From: Leptospiraceae bacterium
GTDB taxonomy: Bacteria > Spirochaetota > Leptospiria > Turneriellales > Turneriellaceae
NCBI GenBank assembly: GCA_016788945.1
Contig: JAEUSA010000373.1
Location: forward strand, 1 to 22,103
Reading direction: 5' to 3'
Length of the DNA stretch: 22,103 bases
Shown here: positions 6,854-13,160 of the stretch, one piece after another
Position numbering within the stretch: the stretch's first letter is position 1
Layout: the number at the start of each line of letters is the position of its first letter
Program-made: the position numbers and the translations under genes
Notes under the pieces: model-generated
Databases searched by the model: none
The model's input: the letters and a program-made list of their open reading frames with translations, nothing else
What the model was told of the DNA's origin: nothing

Positions 6854-8878
6854 GTGGCTTACCCGCTCAATGAACGGCAGCAGGTTTGTGTCAAACACGG
6901 CGAAGGTCCGCTGCTCGTTTTGGCAGGCGCGGGTTCGGGCAAAACCGGTGTCATCGTCAACCGTATTACGCAGTTGATGGCGCGCGGCATACCGCCGGCG
7001 GCAATCTGCGCGGTAACCTTCACCAATAAGGCCGCACGCGAAATGCGCGAACGCGTGCGCGAACTGGCGGGAAAAAACCCACGCGGCATTTTTATCGGAA
7101 CTTTCCACAGCCTCGGTCTCATGATACTGAGAGAAAATGCGGATGCGGCGGGCGTCGGCAAAAATTTTTCGATCATGGGTCAAGATGATCAGCTCACGCT
7201 CGCACGCGAGGTACTCGTACAAAACGGTGTCGACACCGACTCGTTCAGCGAAAAACACTTTATCAAGGCAGTTTCCGACTGGAAAAACTCGGGCGAAGGT
7301 CGGGACGTTTTTTTCTCCGACGATGTCTGGAATCTGAGAATGCCGCAAAAACCCATCGCCGAGGTAGCGGGACAATACGCCGAACGGCTTACCGCGATGA
7401 ACGCGCTCGACTTCGACGATCTGATTCTGATTCCTGAACGCCTGCTCGGTGCGAACGATGAAGTGCGCGAACATTACCGTAACCGTTTCCGTTTTTTTCT
7501 CGCCGATGAATTTCAAGATACCAATCCGCTGCAGTTTCGTTTTCTCACGCAGCTGATGCGGCCGCCGCATAATCTCTGCGCGGTTGGCGACGACGACCAA
7601 TCTATCTATTCATGGCGCGGTGCGGATACACGCATTATGCTCGAGTTCAAAGACAGATTTCCCGAAGCGGAACTCGTTGCCCTCGAGCAGAATTACCGTT
7701 CGGAACAATATATACTCGATATCGCCAACCGACTGATTTCGCATAACAGCTCACGCCACGTCAAAAACCTGTTCAGCGCAGTTAAGACCGCCAACCGCGC
7801 CGTCGTCTTCGAAGCCGGCGATGGCACGGGTGAGGCCGAGTATGTCGCCGACACAATTGTTGCTCTGAAGGTGCGTCACGCGCTCGAATACAACGCTTTC
7901 TGCGTTCTCTACCGTACGAATTTTCAGAGCCGGTCGTTCGAAGAAATTTTGCGTCAGCGGAATATTCCTTATCATGTAAGCGGAAGCTACCAGTTCTACG
8001 ACCGTAGCGAAATCAAGGATGTGCTCGCATACCTAAGGTTTTTCGCCAATCACGCCGACGATCGTTCTCTTGTGCGCATTCTCAATATTCCCAAACGCGG
8101 TATTTCAGAGAGCGCAGTACAGCGCCTGCTGCAATACGCGCAACTGAATCGCAAACATCTCTGGAACGTGCTCGAAGAGATTGAGATGTGCGAAATCGAT
8201 ATTAATCCGCAAACCCTCGGCGGCATTCTCGAATTCAAGGACTTCGTCGCCGCGCATGTTTCTGAACTGAGAAAAACCGGCAACCTCGCGAAAGCGGCGC
8301 ACAACCTCGTCGACGCGCTGCAACTCGAACGCGAATATATCAGGCAGGGTCTCGACGCGCAGAAGGTCACCAATAAGCTGCTCAACATACGCGAATTGAT
8401 GCGTTCGATCGAAGAGTTCGAAAGCGGCGACCGGGCGTTGCCGCAGATCGGTGAAGGCGCCGAGCGCAATATCTTCACCTACCTGCATTTCGTTGCGCTG
8501 CTTACCGCCGACGATAAGGAGAACGATACCGACCTGCCGCGCGTGCAACTGATGACTATACACCAGGCGAAGGGCCTTGAATTCAACACGGTGTTCGTCA
8601 CCGGGCTCGAAGATGGCATTCTACCGCACCAAAGGTCGATAGAAAACGAAGGCCCGGGTATCGAAGAAGAACGCCGGTTGCTCTATGTGGCGCTCACGCG
8701 AGCTAAGTCGCGCCTTTATCTGACGCTGTCACGCACGCGTAAGAACCGCGGGCTGGTCACCGATTGCACCCCGTCGCGGTTTCTTGAAGAGCTACCGGCA
8801 GAACTTCTTGAATGGGAAAGCACAACCGCTGGCACCGCCGATCTGGCAGAGCTCGAAAGCATGCTGCTCAATATTTGA
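6854..8878 (+). CDS. UvrD/Rep-family superfamily 1A DNA helicase
   Basis: A 3'-5' ATP-dependent DNA helicase of repair and replication restart. From the GTG at 6854 it is 674 residues, almost the length of E. coli Rep (673). Motifs in order: Q-motif LNERQ at residues 5-9, Walker A AGAGSGKT with Lys30, TFTNKAAREM (Ia), DEFQDTN (II, Asp218/Glu219), GDDDQSIYSWRGA (III), EQNYRS (IV), TIHQAKGLEF (V) and LLYVALTRAK (VI). All are intact. The start is uncertain: the frame opens at a TTG at 6812, no ATG lies ahead of the Q-motif, and neither candidate has a clear Shine-Dalgarno. GTG 6854 gives the normal spacing to the Q-motif. A TATTAT at 6824-6829 could be a -10 box for it. The 3' end overlaps the convergent cytochrome gene by 11 bases. 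Rep versus PcrA/UvrD cannot be settled here. Confidence 0.93.
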   Translation: MAYPLNERQQVCVKHGEGPLLVLAGAGSGKTGVIVNRITQLMARGIPPAAICAVTFTNKAAREMRERVRELAGKNPRGIFIGTFHSLGLMILRENADAAGVGKNFSIMGQDDQLTLAREVLVQNGVDTDSFSEKHFIKAVSDWKNSGEGRDVFFSDDVWNLRMPQKPIAEVAGQYAERLTAMNALDFDDLILIPERLLGANDEVREHYRNRFRFFLADEFQDTNPLQFRFLTQLMRPPHNLCAVGDDDQSIYSWRGADTRIMLEFKDRFPEAELVALEQNYRSEQYILDIANRLISHNSSRHVKNLFSAVKTANRAVVFEAGDGTGEAEYVADTIVALKVRHALEYNAFCVLYRTNFQSRSFEEILRQRNIPYHVSGSYQFYDRSEIKDVLAYLRFFANHADDRSLVRILNIPKRGISESAVQRLLQYAQLNRKHLWNVLEEIEMCEIDINPQTLGGILEFKDFVAAHVSELRKTGNLAKAAHNLVDALQLEREYIRQGLDAQKVTNKLLNIRELMRSIEEFESGDRALPQIGEGAERNIFTYLHFVALLTADDKENDTDLPRVQLMTIHQAKGLEFNTVFVTGLEDGILPHQRSIENEGPGIEEERRLLYVALTRAKSRLYLTLSRTRKNRGLVTDCTPSRFLEELPAELLEWESTTAGTADLAELESMLLNI

Positions 8879-9332
8879 CGCTCTGGCGCAGTTTTGCGGC
8901 CTTCGCGGTTAACTTCGAAAACTCGGCACCCTTTTCGCCAGGAATATGGCAACTGACGCACTGCAACGTTCGTTTGTGCTGTTTTTTGTAGCGGTTCATG
9001 AACTTGATATCTTTCATGGCCTGATCGCCCGCCGGCGTCATGTCTGAACCACCACGGTGGCAGAAAGAGCATTCCACTTTGAACTTTTCGCTGATCGGGA
9101 ACATGTCTTCATGCGCATATTCGCCTTCTTTAGTTAGCAGAGTATAATCGCCCTCTTTAAGACCGCGCTCGGCATCGCTATGGCAATATTCGCATTTTAC
9201 ATCAAGCTGCTTTGAAATTTTCTTCATTTCGACTGCAATGCGCTCTTTTTCTTCGAAAGTTTTGGGTTCGCCGGCCGACAGCATGAAGGCCGCGGCGAGG
9301 CACATCAAGGCGGTTAAGCGTGCATAAATCAC
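8868..9332 (-). CDS. Secreted small cytochrome c with three CXXCH motifs
   Basis: A 154-residue protein with an N-terminal signal peptide (hydrophobic LTALMCLAAAFMLSA, about 6-20) and three heme c attachment sites: CEYCH at 47-51, CSFCH at 88-92 and CVSCH at 125-129. It should be exported and hemylated in the periplasm. The segment EMKKISKQLDVKCEYCH resembles the heme-binding helix plus CXXCH of reaction-centre-type cytochrome c subunits (PF02276-like), a resemblance by eye only; there is no photosynthetic context. The GTG start at 9332 overlaps the stop of the upstream 87-aa gene in the pattern GTGA, implying coupled translation. Electron donor and acceptor are unknown; no cytochrome c maturation genes are in the window. 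The 3' end overlaps the convergent helicase gene by 11 bases. Confidence 0.88.
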   Translation of the reverse strand: MIYARLTALMCLAAAFMLSAGEPKTFEEKERIAVEMKKISKQLDVKCEYCHSDAERGLKEGDYTLLTKEGEYAHEDMFPISEKFKVECSFCHRGGSDMTPAGDQAMKDIKFMNRYKKQHKRTLQCVSCHIPGEKGAEFSKLTAKAAKLRQSVKY

Positions 9333-9592
9333 TGCTCGCCACCCGAGACTGAGTTATCGAGCAGATTCTCGAGCCTTGAAAGATGGTCCTGATTGCGCGC
9401 CTGAATACGCGCAATCTCCTGCGAAATCATGGCATATTCTTCAGCGTTGAGCTTTTCACCGGCGCTGAGCCTGTCCATCAGTCGCTCAATCGGCAATGCA
9501 TGTTCAGCGCTTGTCGGACGCGACAACTGCTCTTCAAGAGCGCGGCGCAATGTTTCTTCGCGACTTTCTGAGTTCTCAGAACCGGCAGTCAT
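9329..9592 (-). CDS. Small charged helical protein, unknown
   Basis: An 87-residue cytoplasmic-looking protein with no signal peptide or membrane segment. It is rich in Glu, Arg, Leu and Ala and likely forms helices or a short coiled coil: residues 10-25 (SREETLRRALEEQL) and 50-78 (NAEEYAMISQEIARIQ onward) have heptad-like hydrophobic spacing. It ends in a four-base overlap with the cytochrome start, so the two are an operon. The ATG at 9592 has only a weak AGG ahead; an upstream TTG at 9628 would add 12 polar residues and is less likely. Family not recognised; the link to the cytochrome is positional. Confidence 0.65.
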   Translation of the reverse strand: MTAGSENSESREETLRRALEEQLSRPTSAEHALPIERLMDRLSAGEKLNAEEYAMISQEIARIQARNQDHLSRLENLLDNSVSGGEQ

Positions 9593-9732
9593 GTGCCTGT
9601 GCGAATTATTTTGCCGGCGCTGTGTCAATCCCTTTCAACCGCTGGGCGCGCGATTGGGTTGGGTGTGTTTTTTCAGTAATCGCGCAAATACCCATATCAC
9701 CGTCGCGCATACCTGCACCGTAAAAATGCTTG

Positions 9733-9755
9733 TCCGCTTATGCGATGAAAGCGGA
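9733..9755 (+). other. Short stem-loop with trailing T-tract in the VKOR gene leader
   Basis: TCCGCTT (9733-9739) pairs perfectly with AAGCGGA (9749-9755) across a 9-base loop, followed by TTTT. It has the form of a weak intrinsic terminator on the plus strand, 60 bases ahead of the VKOR-DsbA start. No plus-strand gene ends nearby, so it could only act on leader transcripts. The rest of the 223-base gap (9593-9815) shows no gene and no convincing promoter. Confidence 0.3.
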
Positions 9756-9815
9756 TTTTCTGCCCCATAGCTGCCTGTCGGTGATGCACACCGTAACCGG
9801 TAGATTGTAATCATT

Positions 9816-11033
9816 ATGGAACAAAAAAAACTCTACCTCCCCTTTGCGCTCATCTTTGCAGGCGCGTTGATCGGCGCGGTGTTTTCCGCGGTACTGATCT
9901 ATGAACACAATGGTGCAAAAACACAGATTGGTTCGACGGTCTGCGACGCGTCCGAAGCGAGTTCCTGCGAAAAGGCGAAAGACTCGGCGATGGGCAAAAT
10001 ATTCGGCCTGCCACTGGCACTCTATGGCTTTGTTTTTTATGGCGGCATCATCGCGTTAGCAGCCCTTCTCGCGCTTGCGCTGAACGACACTGCGCTGCGC
10101 CTTCTCTGGTGGGGATCTCTCGCTGCACTGATTTTTGATCTGTTTTTGCTGCTCTATTCCGTTTTTATACTCGGCAGCATCTGCCGACTCTGCGCCATTA
10201 CATACTTCGCTTCAGCGATAATCACCGCGGGGGCATTCTTACTCAACCGCAACGGAGAAAAGATGATCAAACCTGAAATTCTGCCGGTAAAAGCCAAAGC
10301 CGTGTTCGGCGCGCTGTTTGTATTGACCGTCGTCACGGGCTTCTTATTCAACAACAATGCAATAGACAGTCAAGTTGCGGTATCCAACGATGCATCAGAA
10401 CGCGAACGCAGGCTGCGCGAAGATCTCCATAACGAGTTTTACAAACAATGGAAAGCCGGCGAAAAACTCAACCTCGATACGCCGCGCAGCGGCAATAAAG
10501 GTTCTACCTCTCCCGTTCTGACTATCATGGAATTTGCCGATCCGCTGTGCCCGCATTGTAAAGATATGGGTCTTGTGCTGGGCGAATTTGTCAAAAAACA
10601 TCCAGATAAAGTCCGCGTCATTTTCCGGCATTACCCGCTCGACATACAGTGCAACGACGCGATGAAACGGGCTTTCCATGTCGGTGCATGCGATCTCGCC
10701 CGCGCGATCGAATGCGGTGAAGCGCAGGGAAAATTCTGGCAAATGCACGACGCGGTTTTCTCGCAACAAGAACAGTTTATGCGTAACCCGGTTACGGAAA
10801 AGGCGATAGAGAATCTCGCGCAGGGAGCCGGCCTCAGCGCACCTGCTGTCGCGCAATGTTTCCGCTCGCAGGCGACACTTGCCAAGGTGAAGGCCGACAT
10901 TGCGTCAGGCAACCGTATCAAAATTACCGGGACGCCGACGACGATCGTTAACGATCGCCGCCTACCCGGCTCTCCTCTCGAATACGTGCCGGGAATCCTC
11001 GAAAAAATTCTGCTCGAAGAATCAAAAAGGTAA
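9816..11033 (+). CDS. VKOR-DsbA fusion, disulfide-bond-forming enzyme
   Basis: A 405-residue membrane protein. Residues 1 to about 190 form a VKOR domain: four to five membrane spans, a periplasmic loop with Cys43 and Cys51, and the quinone-proximal active site CRLC at 123-126. Residues about 235-400 form a DsbA/thioredoxin-like domain with CPHC (Cys245-Cys248) and the cis-proline motif TGTPTT (Pro374). In such fusions the thioredoxin domain oxidises substrate proteins and passes electrons through the loop cysteines to the CXXC and then to quinone, replacing DsbA plus DsbB. All key cysteines are present. Four further cysteines occur in the DsbA part. It is first of an overlapping run: its TAA shares a base with the next ATG. 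A 187-base region upstream should hold the promoter; no Shine-Dalgarno is clear. Confidence 0.95.
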   Translation: MEQKKLYLPFALIFAGALIGAVFSAVLIYEHNGAKTQIGSTVCDASEASSCEKAKDSAMGKIFGLPLALYGFVFYGGIIALAALLALALNDTALRLLWWGSLAALIFDLFLLLYSVFILGSICRLCAITYFASAIITAGAFLLNRNGEKMIKPEILPVKAKAVFGALFVLTVVTGFLFNNNAIDSQVAVSNDASERERRLREDLHNEFYKQWKAGEKLNLDTPRSGNKGSTSPVLTIMEFADPLCPHCKDMGLVLGEFVKKHPDKVRVIFRHYPLDIQCNDAMKRAFHVGACDLARAIECGEAQGKFWQMHDAVFSQQEQFMRNPVTEKAIENLAQGAGLSAPAVAQCFRSQATLAKVKADIASGNRIKITGTPTTIVNDRRLPGSPLEYVPGILEKILLEESKR

Positions 11034-11428
11034 TGCTTATTGAAGTTAAGCGCGAACTCGTTAAGCAGGATCACCGTTTTCTGCAGAAGCGCTTTCTTCA
11101 AGATGCACCCAAACGCATAGCTATTTATATCTGGCAATTACCCGAAGACGATGAAGGTGAAATGCTGCGCTTTCAGGTAGCCTACAAAGAAATCGCCATC
11201 GACTGGGCGGCCGAGCGCGGCCTGCGTTTTGCCACCGTCGACGATGGGGATAATCCGATGGGCATGAAGCGGACGCCGTTGCTGCACGCCGAAAATTCGC
11301 TGCAGCTAAAACCCATTCAGCGGCTCTGCGATTATCTCGATGAGCACGCTGAGAAACCTTCCCTGCGTTTTATTCGTGATCTGATCGTGCGCGATGTCTT
11401 GCATGGGCGGAGAAATAGTGAAAATTGA
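11033..11428 (+). CDS. Conserved-looking 131-aa protein of unknown function
   Basis: A mixed-charge soluble protein with no signal peptide, membrane segment or cysteine in a motif. It has an alternating basic/hydrophobic N-terminus (IEVKRELVKQDHRFLQKRFL), a central beta-like IAIYIWQLP, and a helical C-terminus rich in Arg and Asp. I do not recognise the family. Its ATG shares a base with the stop of the VKOR-DsbA gene (TAATG) and its end overlaps aroE by 11 bases, so it is embedded in an operon and is very likely a true gene. Nothing visible ties it to disulfide formation or aromatic synthesis. Confidence 0.75.
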   Translation: MLIEVKRELVKQDHRFLQKRFLQDAPKRIAIYIWQLPEDDEGEMLRFQVAYKEIAIDWAAERGLRFATVDDGDNPMGMKRTPLLHAENSLQLKPIQRLCDYLDEHAEKPSLRFIRDLIVRDVLHGRRNSEN

Positions 11429-12359
11429 CGCACAAACGCATATATACGGCATCATCGGCAATCCGTTGGGGCACACGTTTTCGCCCGCAATGCACAACGC
11501 GGCGTACGAAGCACGCCATATCAACGCCGTCTATCTCGCATTTCCCGTAAAAAATTTGATACAGCTGAAATATTCCATGAAGCAATGGAATATCCGTGGC
11601 TTGTCGGTGACGATACCCTATAAGATCTCGATCCGCCGCTTGTTAGACCGCATCGACCCGCTCGCGCTGCAGATCGGGTCGGTCAACACGATACTGTGGG
11701 GAAAAACCGGATTACTGGAAGGTTATAATACCGATGGCCCCGGCGCGATCATGGCGCTGAAAAAATCTCAGGTTCAACTGTCGGGTAAGAAAATATTGAT
11801 TATCGGTTCGGGCGGTTCTGCGCGCAGTATCGCGTTTGCGCTCGCTCAAGAAAAACCCGCAGAAATCGGTATCATGGCGCGTAACGCCATGATGGCGATG
11901 CAACTCGCGCGCAACCTGACGCTCAACAGCGAAAATCCGAAAGTGACGCTGCTGCTCACTGACCTCAAGCAGGGGCTGCAGAAGTCGCTGCTCGAGATTA
12001 TACCCCAGTACGGACGCAAATGGAGCAGCGTGCGCTACAATGATCCTGCGTTACTGGCGGATTACGACCTGATTATCAACACGACTCCCATGGGTATGAA
12101 GGGCTCCGAATCGCGCGAATTGAGCCCGCTCAAAGCGGCCGAATTGAGCAAACACCAGACCGTCTTTGACATTGTTTACAATCCTGCAAATACGCCGCTG
12201 CTCAGCCTTGCCAAAAAGAAACGCTGCCAGATTGTATTGGGATATAAAATGCTGCTCTATCAGGGTGTGCTGCAATTTGAACTTTTCACTGGTAAGCCGG
12301 CACCGGTGGCTGCGATGGAAAAAGCACTGATGGCCGAGATTAAAAAGGTCAGCAAATGA
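11418..12359 (+). CDS. aroE: Shikimate dehydrogenase
   Basis: Reduces 3-dehydroshikimate to shikimate with NADPH in aromatic amino acid synthesis. From the GTG at 11418 the product is 313 residues, about 40 longer than E. coli AroE. Motifs: GNPLGHTFSPAMHN at 14-27 (shikimate-binding serines), the catalytic Lys in TIPYK (Lys69), SVNT (Asn90), YNTDG (catalytic Asp106), the NADP loop GSGGSA at 130-135, INTTPMGM, and GYKMLLYQG near the end. The extra length is mostly an insertion in the cofactor domain (around LLLTDLKQGLQKSLL), ahead of the INTTPMGM motif. The start was chosen because GGAG lies five bases before the GTG; an upstream ATG at 11394 would add eight residues. It overlaps both the previous gene and aroK. 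Confidence 0.95.
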   Translation: MKIDAQTHIYGIIGNPLGHTFSPAMHNAAYEARHINAVYLAFPVKNLIQLKYSMKQWNIRGLSVTIPYKISIRRLLDRIDPLALQIGSVNTILWGKTGLLEGYNTDGPGAIMALKKSQVQLSGKKILIIGSGGSARSIAFALAQEKPAEIGIMARNAMMAMQLARNLTLNSENPKVTLLLTDLKQGLQKSLLEIIPQYGRKWSSVRYNDPALLADYDLIINTTPMGMKGSESRELSPLKAAELSKHQTVFDIVYNPANTPLLSLAKKKRCQIVLGYKMLLYQGVLQFELFTGKPAPVAAMEKALMAEIKKVSK

Positions 12360-12943
12360 GCAGAAACCGCAGGCACCACAAAGGCCCGAAGGTCCGCTCG
12401 CAACCGCCGCGCAAGCCACGCATTGCGCTGATCGGCTTTCGCGGGGTCGGCAAATCGGCGATCGCGCGGCGCCTCGCCGAACATTGGTCGATGCCGCTGA
12501 TCGCCCTCGATGAAACGATCGAACGCCATGCGGGTATGCGCATCGAAGAAATCGTTAAAACGCATGGCTGGCAGCATTTCCGCGATCTCGAATTCCGTGA
12601 ATTGTCGGCCGCAGCGACGCAGGAAAAAGTGCTGCTCGATTGCGGCGGGGGTATTGTCGAAGAGGCCGACGGTCAGCCGAGCGAACGAAAACTCAAGATT
12701 CTGGCGGAAAATTTCTTCTGCATCTATATTTCGGTCAGCGAAGAGAAATTATTGCACCGGTTGCGCAATTTATCGCGCAACGCTTCGCGGCCCGATCTGC
12801 CGGCTGCCGATACACCGGAAAATCTGATAAAGGTTTTTCACCGCCGCGAACCGCTTTATTTGCGCGTTGCACACACCGTCGTCGATGTATCAGATACAAA
12901 TGTCGCCGAGAGTGCCTTTCGCATCACACAGATGTTCAAATAA
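12356..12943 (+). CDS. aroK: Shikimate kinase
   Basis: Phosphorylates shikimate to shikimate 3-phosphate, the step after AroE. The 195-residue product has Walker A GFRGVGKS at 27-34, the shikimate-binding Asp52 (LDETIE) and Arg76 (FRDLEFREL), the GGG loop at 97-99, the lid arginine in SRPDL near 145, and REPLY at 164-168. A basic 20-residue N-terminal extension (SRNRRHHKGPKVRSQ) precedes the usual start of the fold; the ATG at 12356 overlaps the aroE stop by four bases, so this extended start is well supported. The pair gives two consecutive shikimate pathway steps by coupled translation. The gene ends the first plus-strand operon; a hairpin follows 34 bases later. Confidence 0.94.
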   Translation: MSRNRRHHKGPKVRSQPPRKPRIALIGFRGVGKSAIARRLAEHWSMPLIALDETIERHAGMRIEEIVKTHGWQHFRDLEFRELSAAATQEKVLLDCGGGIVEEADGQPSERKLKILAENFFCIYISVSEEKLLHRLRNLSRNASRPDLPAADTPENLIKVFHRREPLYLRVAHTVVDVSDTNVAESAFRITQMFK

Positions 12944-12977
12944 TTTCTGAATTTTTTGTCATACGGTTTTGAAATGA

Positions 12978-13016
12978 GGAATCTCTGCCAACCCCTTCGG
13001 GTTTTGCAGAGATTCC
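12978..13016 (+). terminator. Large hairpin after aroK, possible terminator
   Basis: A perfect 11-bp stem pairs 12978-12988 (GGAATCTCTGC) with 13006-13016 (GCAGAGATTCC). Inside it a second stem, AACCC (12990-12994) with GGGTT (12999-13003), closes a CTTC loop. It lies 34 bases beyond the aroK stop and would end that transcript, but the sequence immediately after is GGAAAAC; a T-run appears only at 13030-13034. Termination is therefore plausible but not canonical. Confidence 0.5.
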
Positions 13017-13036
13017 GGAAAACAGGATGTTTTTCC
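13017..13036. repeat. Second hairpin of the cluster
   Basis: GGAAAAC (13017-13023) pairs with GTTTTTCC (13029-13036) with one bulged T and an AGGAT loop. It abuts the preceding large hairpin without a gap, and its 3' arm contains five T residues. It may provide the A/T tracts that the first hairpin needs to act as a terminator in either direction. Confidence 0.35.
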
Positions 13037-13056
13037 AGCGCTAAGGCACGATATAG

Positions 13057-13090
13057 CTCAGAAAAAGTTCACGGATGAACTTTTTCAGAG
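13057..13090. repeat. Third hairpin of the cluster, ahead of the NtrC-like regulator
   Basis: GAAAAAGTTCA (13061-13071) pairs perfectly with TGAACTTTTTC (13076-13086) around a CGGA loop. Past an A/A mismatch, CTC (13057-13059) pairs with GAG (13088-13090), so 14 base pairs form in all. The A-run and T-run in the arms make it look like a bidirectional intrinsic terminator; on DNA it could equally be an operator for the regulator 71 bases downstream. Confidence 0.5.
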
Positions 13091-13160
13091 GTTCCGTTGA
13101 AAAGAAAAAACTATGTCTGATGGTTGACGCTTTGTGCAGATTCCAGATTCGGTTTTCTGC

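Noticed and set aside
6723..6977. 84-codon plus-strand frame across the helicase start
   Set aside because: It covers the Walker A region in the wrong frame; checked as possible evidence of a frameshift, but the helicase frame is intact from the Q-motif onward.
6839..7600. 253-codon minus-strand frame opposite the helicase
   Set aside because: Antisense shadow of a strongly conserved helicase; no recognisable domain.
9623..9628. TTGACA on the minus strand ahead of the 87-aa gene as a -35 box
   Set aside because: The best -10 (TAATTC) is only 14 bases away, too close for a normal promoter; the same bases also form a possible TTG start.
12978..13090. CRISPR or tandem repeat array
   Set aside because: The three hairpins have unrelated sequences and no regular spacing; they are inverted, not direct, repeats.
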